A DNA stretch of 64,000 nt, taken from assembly GCA_024663395.1 (NCBI GenBank), contig JANFAH010000017.1:1116001-1180000 (forward strand). The letters are read 5' to 3'. Shown in pieces: positions 45,679-56,000 of the stretch. Below the pieces are notes generated by a model that was given only the letters and a program-made list of their open reading frames with translations, searched no databases and was not told the DNA's origin. Source of the DNA: Pisolithus tinctorius. Lineage: Eukaryota > Basidiomycota > Agaricomycetes > Boletales > Pisolithaceae. Both the position numbers and the translations under genes were made by a program. Every line of letters starts with the position of its first letter. Within the stretch, counting starts at the first letter, position 1.

Positions 45679-46935
45679 ATGTCTGGCTCATCTGCGGGAT
45701 CAACCCGCTCGTTGCGCTCGCACGGCCTTACGATCAATCCTCTAGACCCGCGGAACCCCCTGCCTCCACCCAGGACTCGCAAGAAAGCTGCGGTATGGAC
45801 AACAGAGGAGGAAGGCGCGTTATTGGATTTCTTGGCCTCTCATCTTTCACAGGCCGGCGATGGGAACTTTAAGAAGGCTACGTGGAACGCCGCAGCAGCC
45901 CACATGGCTCATAATCATCCACCAGGTCCAGATAACGGCGATAAGACAGCTGAATCGTGTGAGCGGAAGTTCAAGGCGGTAAGTCGTCGTATCATTCTTT
46001 TTTTTTGCCTTGCTAACAATTATCCAGCTTAAAAAATCCTACTATGCCGTCGCCGATCTTAAATCGGTGGCCTCTGGCTTTGCTTATGACGACGAGCACG
46101 GTGCGATGATCTCACTGGACAACGCCGATCTTTGGGATCGGTATGTAAAGGTAATGTAGTTTTTTCCTTGTCGGATCATCCACTAACATCTAGTCAGGCG
46201 CACAAAGACGCGAAGCCGTTTCGCAATTCCGGGTTCCCCCACTTCGCCAGCGTCGAGCTCCTTCTCCCCTCGCACGGCCGAGGTCGGTTTATCTACCAGC
46301 CACACGCCACTACCGCGCCTTGTACAACCACGACCTCTGCCTTCGATACTCCTGCCTCTACCGCACCCCCCACCGCTTCGACCATCCCTACCCCCCCTCC
46401 CTCCCTCTCCCTCCTCGACATGACGCACGCTCTCAACGCTCACCGTCGTGAGGACACGCAGTCCGTGGATCCGAACTCCATCCCCCCTTCCGCACCATCA
46501 AGTTTTTTGTCGCATGCGTCAGCTGGGTCGTCGTCGTCATCGGCCGTCACCAGCATCAGTCGCGGAAAAAGGAAAGCTGAGTCCGTTGCGATGTCCGAAG
46601 GTGGATCGAAGCGCTCTCGGCCCCCGTCGGCCAAAGCGCGCGCTGAAGAAGATCGCAGTTCATTCATCGCCGCCATCACCTCCAGGCTCGATAATTTCAC
46701 GCACGCGATCGCTGCCCCATTGCCCCCGCCACCCACTACCAATCCCCTCGTCGACGCTGCCATGGACTACATCAACAGCATGCCGCAGCTCTCGACAGAC
46801 GATCGGATCGACATCGGCAACTACTTCCTCAGCGTGACCCCGGATGAAGTGAACATTTTCCTCAAGCATCAGGAGCCGGCGAAGCAGATTTGGGTGCAGC
46901 GTCGGCTGATGAAGTACCAGGATGGGCAGAGATAG
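45679..46935 (+). CDS. Harbinger ORF1, Myb/SANT-like DNA-binding protein
   Basis: In PIF/Harbinger elements a Myb/SANT-like partner helps the transposase bind the ends and enter the nucleus. Exons 45,679-45,978, 46,028-46,150 and 46,198-46,935 join in frame to 386 residues. The N-terminal third has the trihelix/Myb pattern 'AVWTTEEEGALLDFLASH', 'NFKKATWNAAAAHM', 'KTAESCERKFKALKKSYYAV' and 'WDRYVK'. A Pro/Thr/Ser-rich linker and a basic cluster ('RGKRKAE', 'GSKRSRPP', a likely nuclear signal) follow, then a helical C-terminus ('RSSFIAAITSRLDNFTHAI') that may contact the partner. CpG-rich and intact. Confidence 0.85.
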
Positions 46936-46944
46936 GTGTTCGTC

Positions 46945-47060
46945 TTGTTTTTTTTTTTTACAATATACAAATGTACCCCCCCCCCCCCTGCATATCCTTT
47001 CAAGTCCCCCCCCCCCCCCCTTTATACAAACATGTACATAATAAAATGTACATGACTATG
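46945..47060. other. Homopolymer tracts between the two Harbinger genes
   Basis: A T-tract, then runs of 13 and 15 C bases at 46,976-46,988 and 46,996-47,010 lie between the convergent 3' ends. The base composition of the element changes here. Confidence 0.75.
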
Positions 47061-47158
47061 ACTAGCTTCCTATTGAGAATGGAAGTTATTTTTCTACATG
47101 AGTGTGAAACAATTGTAAGAACATATATTTGTACACCATGAAATCTGAATGTTCAGGC

Positions 47159-48471
47159 TCAGAGAAGGCCCCTAATTGTAAGCTGGTGCTGATAGTCAAT
47201 CCACATCTCCTCTGCAATGTTGTCACGCCTATTATCAGCCCTTCTCCTCTCTGCAGCATCTGCTGGTCCATCACCAAGGCTTCCAACACCATCATCCTCT
47301 CCTATGTCCATGGCAAGTTCAGGGTCAAAGAACTCTTCTGGATCATAGCGCCGTATGAAATTGTGGAGGGCACAGAGAGCAGCAGGTACTTGAGTTTGGG
47401 TGTGGATGCTATATTCAGGGGGAATTTGAAGAATCCTCCACCTGCGTTTTATAACACCAAATATCCATTCAATGGCATTTCTAAGTCCAGCATGGCGAAG
47501 GTTGAATAACTCCTCTCGGTTTTGAGGTCTATAAAATAGAAGTTACAGGTACACTGAGCAGAATGGAATAGCAACTTACCTTAATCCAGCCTGGCGCCAT
47601 TCTTTCAGATGGTAACAAACACCTCGATAGGGAACCAGAAGTGCATCACAGGTCCCAAACCCTGCATCTGCAAGAAGGTACTTCCCAGGTGGCATGTGCA
47701 AGTCATTCCTGTGTGCATCATGCCACATGGTTGCATCTGCAGTTGACCCATCAAAGCCAGTGAGGGCATATGTGAAGAAGAAGTCAAAATCACAGATGAA
47801 GAGACAGTTTTGAGATAGGTAGCCCTTCCGGTTCCTCATGTAAGGCTGGTCCTCAGCAGCAGTGAATGCTCGAATATGAGTGCCATCAACTGCACCAATA
47901 CAATCCTGGAAAAATCGGAAGCGTGGGTCACTAGTAATCATAGTTGATATGGGAGTGTTGTTGGTGGGGAATTGCACTTGGGATGCATAGAATTGTCCCC
48001 CAGAAAAGAAAGCCAACATTGCTTTGAAATATCTAAAAAATTGTGAGAAAAATATCAGACAGTCCAATGAACTCCCTACCTAGTGATGGTCCCTGGTGAG
48101 TGCTGGAACCTCTCAGCAACATGCCGGGATGACAACCCAGTAACACAGGTGTAGAGGAATATCCCAAGTTGTTCCTCCACAGAAACTCCATTGCGAGAAG
48201 GCACAAAACCATGATGGGTGAGCACCTGCATCAGGTGATCAAAAACCCCATGGCTGACACCAAGGCAAGTCCGTATCCTGTCTGGATGACCATTCAGGAG
48301 CTCTAGCATCCACCCCTCACCAGTCAGGATTGAGGTATGGTAGGGGATTGGTTCTGAGTCAGAATGAAAAAGGAGGTCATAGAGGCATAGCACCTGGATC
48401 ATCACTGCTACTACAAGTGCAGCAAGACGGCGACGACGATGGTGCTGGAGCTGCTGTGCTTCAAGATCCAT
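47159..48471 (-). CDS. Harbinger DDE transposase
   Basis: Cuts and joins the element ends. Exons read leftwards: 48,471-48,080, 48,032-47,580, 47,528-47,159; introns have GTAGGG and GTAAGT donors and TTTTAG and TATAG acceptors. The joined frame is 404 residues with no stop. The N-terminal part has the helix-turn-helix-like 'VSVEEQLGIFLYTCV...RHVAERFQHSPGTITRYF'. The catalytic triad of the DDE_Tnp_4 fold is visible: Asp in 'CIGAVDGTHI', Asp in 'LLADAGFGTCDAL' and Glu in 'NAIEWIFGVIKRRWRIL'. Length and motifs fit an active enzyme. It is CpG-poor yet undamaged, unlike the dead elements around it. Confidence 0.92.
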
Positions 48472-50684
48472 AGCAGAGTTGTTTGATCTGTTATCACAAT
48501 GTTATCTATTGAACTACAAGTTGTGTTGTTGTCTTATATAATCATCACATGACTACATTACTAAAGCAGAAGGCCAAAACTTGGACTTTGCATTTGCACG
48601 AGCGTGCACAGCTTATATAATCATCACGTGACTGCATTGCCGAAGTCGAAGTCGAAGTTTTTGACTTCGACTTCGGAGGGTGAACGGCGCCTTAGAGGTG
48701 GAGAAGTACTCGAGGTTCTTGTGGTCGGTAACAACGTCGACCGGTGAGGCCGAGCCCTCAAGGTAGTGACGCCAGGTCCGGAATGCTTCAAAAATTGCAA
48801 GCAATTCCTTATCATGGGTGTCATAATTCAATTCCGGGGCCGTCAGAGTCCGGGAGTAGAATGCGACCGGATGTATTTGGCCGTCGCCGCAGGTAATGGA
48901 AAGGATGCCAGCGATGGCATAGTCCAAAGCATCGGTCTCGACGGTGATAGGAACCCCAGGGATGAAGTGGGTTAAGACCGGCGCGGTGGTGAAGGCGGCC
49001 TTGAGGTTGCTGAATGATCGGTGGCACTCCTCAGAGAAGTTCCAAGGAGCCCCCTTACAGGTAAGCCAAGTCAGTGGCACAACGATGTCCGAGTAGTTGA
49101 ATATAAAACGGCGGTAAAAATTGGCGAAGCCGAGGAAAGACTGAATGTCCTTGACCTTGCGAGGCTCAGGCCAGTCGCAGATGGTCTGGACCTTTTCCTT
49201 GGACATCATGAGGCCGGCAGGGGAGAGGTGGAACCCAAGGTATTCGACCGAGTCCGAGTGGAACTCGCATTTCTCCGGCTTCGCATAAAGGCCGTGAAGC
49301 CGAAGCCGGCGGAGGACTTCTCGGACATGCTGCTTGTGAGACTCCTTATCTCCGGAGTAGATCAGGATGTCATCTAAGTAGACGACCACACATACATCCA
49401 ACATATCCGCGAAGATAGTGTTGACGAAGCGCTGGAAAGCGGCCGGGGCATTGGTGAGGCCGAAAGGCATCACTAACCACTCGTATGATCCATACCGAGT
49501 CCGGAATGCGGTCTTCCATTCATCGCCCGGGGCAATCCGGACGAGATGGTAGGCATGCCGGAGATCAATCTTAGTATAGATTTTTGCTCGGCTGGGTGAG
49601 TCCAAGAGGTCGGAGATGAGTGGTAGCGGGTATCGGTCTTTCTTAGTGATCTTGTTGAGGCCGCGGAAGTCTACACAAAGCCGGAGGGAGCCGTCCTTCT
49701 TTTTGACAAAGAGGACCGGTGCAGCATAGGGGGAGGAGGTAGGCCGAATGAATCCGGTAGTAAGGTTTTCATCGATGAATGTCCGGAGAGCTTGGAGCTC
49801 AACCAGGGACAGCGAGTAGATGGTGCCGAGAGGCGGGGTAGTTCCTTCTTCAAGCTCTATTTTCAGGTCGTACTCCCGGTGTGGTGGGAGTGCCGAGGCC
49901 TTGGCCTTGCTGAATACATCAGCGAAGTCATGGTACTCTTCCGGGACATTGGGTAAGGCCGGAGGAGGGGAAGCTGAGGCCGATCGGGCTTGAGCTGAGT
50001 CCGAGGGACGGAGCTGAAGTTGGAATTGGACGGACCCTTCTAGTTTGCAGGCGCGCACAAAGGCGGCTGCATTGATGAGGGAAACAAGAGGGGCTTTCAG
50101 AGGGGTGCGAGCCGGGGAGTCGGAGACCGGTACAGATGGCACGAGGCCGGGTTGGTCACTAGGACCGGGGTCAGGAAGGCCGGTGGAGACCGGGCTTACA
50201 GGGGGTGTCGACGGGGTTGGCATTTCTTGTGCAGGAGTCCAGAATGTTAGACTGCCCAATACCCAATCAATCAACGGATTGTAGCGGGTGAGCCAGTCAT
50301 GTCCGAGGACTATTCTACACTCAGAATCCAACGGGGCTAGATACAGGGTTACCGGGGTGACATCGCCGGACGTGAAGCGGATATTGACATCTACTGCCTG
50401 GGTTATAGTGAAGGTGGACGTTCCATCGAAGAGCCGGAGTCGGATTGGTGAGACCGAGTAAGGGGTAAACGAGTGTTGATTAACAAACTGATTATCTATA
50501 AAACAATGGGTGGAACCGGAGTCCACTAAAGTACGAAGCCGAGGTATTTCTGGGTTTTCTATAGTGACATACGGGGTCAAGGAGTTCGGACTGGAAAGAG
50601 CGGACACGTTGAGATGAGCCTCCAAGTTTGCACAACCGGAGTCAACGCAGCTCCCAGATTGTGCGGAGTCCTGGGAGCCGCTAC

Positions 50685-51438
50685 CTATTTTTTTGTCTCG
50701 GGGGTAGTACCCGAGCCTGAGGCCGGTGCGGCCTCGGTGGTGGCCGCAGTGCGAGCTTTGGCCTTTCCGGCTTTCTTGGGGCATTTGTCAGCAAAATGAC
50801 CGGACCCTCCGCAGAACATGCAGAGGTTTCCGTCTAGGCGACGCTTGCGTTCCTCGGGGGTAAGCTTTCCATCTTTGCCGAGTTTGCTAGGCTCGGGTTT
50901 GGACGAATTGCTGTTATTATTGTTGCCCGGCTTCGATGAAGCCGGCTTAGGGGAAGAACCGGAGTTGTTATTGTTGTTGCCGGTCTTGGATTTATCTTGA
51001 CCGGTCTTAGGCTGGTTGTTGTTGCCGGAACCGCCGGACTTGTTGTTACTAGACGAGCCTTGGTGCTTACTCGCCCGTTGGACCTCTTCCTTGTGCTCCC
51101 AATAGCGCGCATCTATTTCTTGGGCGAGGTGGTGGAGCTTGTGAAGTGTCCGGGGTGTGCCAACCCGGCAGACCTCATCCTTGATTCGGTCTGGGAGGCC
51201 GGAATAGAAATGATGGCGCAGCACACCGTCACCGTAGCCTCGGACTTGCGAAGCAAGCCGATTAAAGTCAACTACGTACTTATTAATGCGCTGACTTTCC
51301 TTCATGTGTAGATGGTCAAGCTGACTCTCGGCGTCAGCGACCGGGTCGTGGGGGCCGAAGGTGGTTTGCAGCTCTAGGACGAACTCCCTCCAGGAGTCCA
51401 TCCAAAGAGGCCGGTCATCGGGGTCGTCGAGCCCGAGT
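50685..51438 (-). pseudogene. Gag of G1, N-terminally truncated
   Basis: Contains the gag core from 'GLDDPDDRPLWMDSWREFV' to the CCHC knuckle 'CMFCGGSGHFADKC' and ends at 50,685, as in G2. Upstream of 51,438 the sequence switches to LTR, so about 200 N-terminal residues are lost and the open frame runs on into LTR sequence. Confidence 0.85.
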
Positions 51439-51634
51439 CGTATGACTAAGGTAACGGAGACCGGGACAGAGTGGACCGGGGACAAGACCGGGCGAGGACT
51501 TAACCGAAGTGACAGACACTGCAAAGCAGTGTCTACCGCGCTAGACCAACTGGAGATACGGGATTGGCGAGGCCGAGGCCGGACTGAGTGAGCGCGAGGC
51601 CGGGTCCGGCCGGGGTCGAGACATGGCTATGACA
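51439..51634 (-). repeat. Truncated 3' LTR of G2
   Basis: Matches 58,494-58,690 from CGTATGACTAAGG to GGCTATGACA; joined on its left directly to G1 gag. Confidence 0.85.
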
Positions 51635-51651
51635 GTATCCCCCTCTTAGGG
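51635..51651 (-). other. Polypurine tract of G2
   Basis: Same CCTAAGAGGGGGATAC (minus strand) abutting the LTR as in G1. Confidence 0.7.
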
Positions 51652-51771
51652 GTCGAACCCATGAGACCCCTGCGAGGATGGTGGGCTGAGTCCGAAAATC
51701 GGCTGAGTTTGAAAAACCGATACTTGTGGCTCGCTAAGCCCTTTGCGTCTTTCTTTCACATCCTATTCATC

Positions 51772-52859
51772 ATGTCCGATTCGAGGCCGATCAGCGCGAC
51801 TGGCAATAACGACGAAAGCCGAGTCGTCGTCGACTGGACCCAGGTACCGGACGACGCCATCAGGTATGACACCGACGACGAGGAAGAAGTGATGAAGGCG
51901 AAGTCGAAGGAAAGGAAAAGACGAAAGGCGGCTGAACAAGCCCGGCGCGAAGAACAGGCGCGGCTTGAGGCCGAGAGGGTGGCGAGGGAGCAGGCCGAAG
52001 CCGAGAGGATAGCGCGGGAGGCCGAGGAGCAAAGGGCACGCGAGGAGGAAGAGAGACGCAGGGCTGAGGAAGAGAAGGAGGCCGAACGTAAGCATAAGGC
52101 CGAGGCCGGGAAGAGCAGTGAGGCCAGGGCCGGTGGTAATGAGACCGGGAGTGAGGTGAAGAAGGTGGTGATGGATCCCGGGTGAGTGGTTTTCTCAACC
52201 TTGTGTGTATCCTCTTTGACAACCTTTTTAGCTGTACCCGCTGTGCCCGGGCTCACATCGTCTGCGAATTTGTCGTGGACGGTAATAAGAAACGCGTCGC
52301 CTGCGTGCGATGCAACCAATCGAAAGGCAAGTGTCGGTGGCCTGGGGATGGGAAGGATGCCGAGGCCGGTCCTAAGGCCGCCCTCAAAGCCGACAAGGGG
52401 AAGAAGAGGAAGGCGGACGACGAAACGCCCGAGCCCGGGCCTAGCAAGAAGAAGGCGAAGGCCGTTGAGAAGCCGCTGGAGGTGCTGGACGTCGATGAAG
52501 ACGAGGCCGGTGGGAGCAGACCGAGGGGGCCCGGTGCGACAGCATTCTCGGGCTTGGAAGACAAGCTCGAGCGCTTGATCGACGTCGCGGGACTTATCGC
52601 GAATAACCTGGCGGGTCTCTTCGAAGCCCATGAGACCGTGGCCGAGAACTCTGGTAGGATCGCCGACGCGCTTGAGGCGATGCTCGACGAGTCCTACGGC
52701 TTCGGGATGGCGGTGTCGCCCTCGGACTCGGGCTCGTCTGAGCTCAACTCCGAAGAGCTGCGCGAGGAGGCCGACTGGCTGAGGGCCCATGGCGAGGAAG
52801 AGGAGGAGTCCGAGGGGAAGGACGAAGGGGAGGACAAGACCATGGCCGAGGCCGAGTAG
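51772..52859 (+). CDS. Antisense accessory gene of G2: coiled coil plus Zn2Cys6-like cluster
   Basis: Homolog of the G1 gene with the same intron position: exon 1 51,772-52,181, exon 2 52,232-52,859. It starts 'MSDSRPISATGNN', followed by a 'DTDDEEEVMKAKSKERKRR' segment, the Arg/Glu-rich coiled coil, the six-cysteine cluster (CTRC...C...CVRC...C), a basic Lys-rich part, an amphipathic helix ('FSGLEDKLERLIDVAGLIANN'), a conserved 'LDESYGFGMAVSPSDSGSSEL' and an acidic tail. Differences from G1 are spread out but spare the cysteines. It converges with pol, whose 3' end is 170 bp away, so transcripts from its own promoter would be antisense to the 3' end of the element's RNA. Confidence 0.78.
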
Positions 52860-53027
52860 CTTGTAGCGCAGGCCTTGTAGTACCTTCCTCTGCGAATGAC
52901 ATGTGTCCGGTGTTCTATAGTACAGTAAGAGAAGACAAGAAAGAGAAAACAAAGTAAGTAAGAGATCAAGAAAACTAGATACCGATAGAAGACAGAACAG
53001 AGAACTGAGGCCGGTTGAGACCGGTCC

Positions 53028-56000
53028 TCACTGATATGGGCCGGGTTTAGCGGGGTAGCGGGAGTGGAACTCTTGTACGAGTTCAGAGGCATTGTCTAGT
53101 TCAGTGGCGAGTACCCAAGTAGTTTCTTCATCGGTCCCCTCGTAGCCGGTCCACCGGACTAAGTATTGAAGCCAACAGCGGCGTCGCCGGTCGACCTTAG
53201 AGTCGAGGATTTCTGCTACCTCGAACTCTAGATCACCATCGACTTCGACAGGTGGAGGTGGTGGTTGAGTCCGGTTCGGGATGGTGTTAGGGACGGCCGG
53301 CTCGAGTTGGGAAACATGGAAGACCGGGTGGACTGCGCGCATTGAGTCCGGCAGGCGCAGTGTGAATGAGTGGGTACCGGCCTGAGCTATGACCGGATAC
53401 GGTCCAAGGTTCTTTTCCGAGAGCTTCTTGGAAGGCCGAGTTGACCGGAAGTATTTGGCTTTCACATATACCTGGTCACCGACCTTGAAGTCCGGAGCCG
53501 GCATGCGTTTAGCATCGGCCGGTCCTTGGTAGCGCTGCTGTGCTAGGGTCATTTCTTCCCATAGGTATTGATGCAGTGAGTCTAAGTCGACTGCATAGTC
53601 ACGAGCCCGGGCGGAGGTAAGATCGCGCTCCGGGTATACTGAAATGTTGGGATGGTAGCCCTTGTTAGCGAAGAAGGGTGAAACACCGGTAGTAGCGCTA
53701 GGGGCATTGTTGTAGGCGAACTCGGCCAGAGGTAGTAAGTCAGCCCAATTGTCCTGCTGGTAGTTGCAGTACACTCGGAGGTATTGCTCGAGAGTCTGGT
53801 TAGTCCGCTCGGTCTGGCCATCACCTTCGGGGTGGTAGCCCGAGGTGAAATGTAAGCGCATATCCAGGGCCTTACCGAGTGACCGGAAGAAGTGGGAGAC
53901 AAACTCCGAGCCTCGGTCTGAGGTTACATGGGCCGGTACTCCGTGCTTCGAAAAGACATGGAGTAGGAATAGTTGGGCGAGTTCTGGGGCTGTGATAGTG
54001 TCGTGGGTGGGGATGAATATGGCCTGCTTGGAAAGCCGGTCAACTACAACAAGGATGGCCGTGAAGCCGGTTGAGGCCGGAAGTTGTTCGATGAAATCCA
54101 TAGAGATAGAATTCCATGGTTTCTCCGGCACCGGAAGTTGCTTGAGAAGGCCGTAAGGCCGATGGCGGGGAACCTTAGCCCGAGCGCAGGCCGTGCAAGA
54201 CCGGACATAGTCCTTGACGAAGGTCCTGAGGCCGGGCCAGGTGTACTCACGCCGTATGAGTTCTAAAGTGCGGTTTTGGCCGAAGTGGCCGGACAGAGGG
54301 TGGTCATGCTTGAGGCGCAAGACCCTAAGGCGGAGGTCATTTGAGTCCGGCACGTAGATCCTTCCATCAAGCCGAAGGAAACCGGTGTCATCTACTGACC
54401 ACCGGGGATCTGATATGTCGGACAGGCGGATTTGTGAGACCGGGTCGTCTGGCAGTGCGGTCAGGATATCATTATGAAGTTTCTCGACATCCATTAAGGC
54501 AACTGCTCGTAAGACCGGGTACTCTAGGTAAGTTGCGCGGAGGGAGACCGCTAGTTGCTCCTGGGTGAAGACCGGTCTCAGATTTTGCGGGTTCACTCGG
54601 GCATAGCCGCTATCCCCCTCTTTAGGGTAGACGTCCCATCGTCTAGTTAGGGCGTCGGGCTTAGCCCCGAGCTTACCGGGCCTGAACCTGATGATCATAT
54701 TAAACTGAGAAAGGAATTCCGACCAGCGAGCTTGGCGGCGGGTGAGTACTTTAGAGGTAGAGAAGTACTCGAGGTTCTTGTGGTCGGTTACAACGTCGAC
54801 CGGTGAGGCCGAGCCCTCAAGGTAGTGGCGCCAGGTCCGGAATGCTTCGAAAATAGCAAGCAATTCCTTGTCGTGAGTATCATAATTCAATTCCAGGGCC
54901 GTCAGAGTCCGGGAGTAGAAAGCGACCGGATGTATCTGGCCGTCGCCGCAGGTGATAGAAAGGATGCCGGCGATGGCGTAGTCCGAAGCATCGGTCTCGA
55001 CGGTGATAGGAACCCCGGGGATGAAATGAGTTAAGACCGGCGCAGTGGTGAAGGCGGCCTTGAGGTTGTTGAATGACCGGCGGCACTCCTCGGAGAAGTT
55101 CCAGGGAGCCCCCTTGCGGGTAAGCCGAGTCAGCGGTACGACGATGTCCGAGTAATTAAAGATAAACCGGCGGTAGAAGTTGGCGAATCCGAGGAAAGAC
55201 TGAATGTCTTTGACCTTGCGAGGCTCAGGCCAATCGCAGATGGTCTGGACCTTTTCCTTGGACATCGTGAGGCCGGCAGGGGAGAGGTGGAATCCGAGGT
55301 ATTCGACCGAGTCCGAGTGGAACTCGCATTTCTCCGGCTTCGCATAAAGGCCGTGAAGCCGAAGCCGGCGGAGTACCTCTCGGACATGCTGCTTGTGAGA
55401 CTCCTTATCTCCTGAGTAGATCAAGATGTCATCTAGGTAGACGACCACACAGACATCTAACATATCCGCGAAGATAGTGTTGACGAAGCGCTGGAAGGCG
55501 GCCGGGGCATTGGTGAGGCCGAAAGGCATCACTAACCACTCGTAGGATCCATACCGAGTCCGGAAGGCGGTCTTCCATTCATCGCCCGGAGCAATCCGGA
55601 CGAGATGGTAGGCATGCCGAAGATCAATCTTAGTGTAGATCTTGGCTCGGCTTGGTGAATCTAAGAGGTCGGAGATGAGCGGTAGCGGGTATCGGTCCTT
55701 CTTAGTGATTTTATTCAGGCCGCGGAAATCTACACAGAGCCGGAGGGAGCCGTCCTTCTTCTTGACAAAGAGGACCGGTGCAGCATAAGGGGATGAAGTC
55801 GGACGAATAAATCCAGTAGTAAGGTTTTCATCGATGAATGTCCGGAGAGCTTGGAGCTCAACCGGGGACAGCGAGTAGATTGTGCCGAGAGGCGGGGTTG
55901 TTCCTTCTTCGAGCTCTATCTTTAGGTCGTACTCCCGGTGTGGCGGGAGTACCGAGGCCTTGGCCTTGCTGAATACATCAGCGAAGTCATGGTACTCTTC

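Larger units (their letters stand above)
45545..48691. mobile_element. PIF/Harbinger DNA transposon, apparently complete
   Basis: Begins GGCGCCGTTCACCCT and ends with the reverse complement; flanked by TTA at 45,542-45,544 and 48,692-48,694, the target duplication typical of PIF/Harbinger. The G2 copy of pol provides the empty site. The 3,147-bp element carries two convergent genes, a Myb/SANT-like ORF1 and a DDE transposase, both open after splicing. The left half is CpG-rich, the right half CpG-poor, with C-tracts between. Confidence 0.95.
43822..50784 (-). pseudogene. Pol of G1, split by Harbinger insertion
   Basis: The two halves are 50,784-48,695 and 45,541-43,822. The upstream half has protease 'LVDSGSTHCFIDN', reverse transcriptase with YLDDILIYS and RNase H 'VETDALDYAIAGIL' (Ser replaced by Leu relative to G2). 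The break falls in the RNase H region after 'LEYFSTS'. The downstream half has integrase (HDHPLSGH, CTAC, 'SMDFIEQL', 'TSDRGSEF', 'GQTERTNQ') and a C-terminal chromodomain ('VRWTGYEGTDEETTW'). Apart from the insertion the frames are open. The pol frame overlaps gag by about 100 nt in the -1 frame. Confidence 0.9.
41883..51438 (-). mobile_element. Gypsy element G1, 5'-truncated, with nested Harbinger
   Basis: Order along the plus strand: 3' LTR (41,883-42,409), polypurine tract, antisense accessory gene, pol, gag, then an abrupt end at 51,438 inside gag. The 5' LTR, leader and first third of gag are missing. Pol is split by a Harbinger element at 45,545-48,691. Sequence is close to G2. The left flank TCATC has no partner, because the other end is lost. 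Confidence 0.85.
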
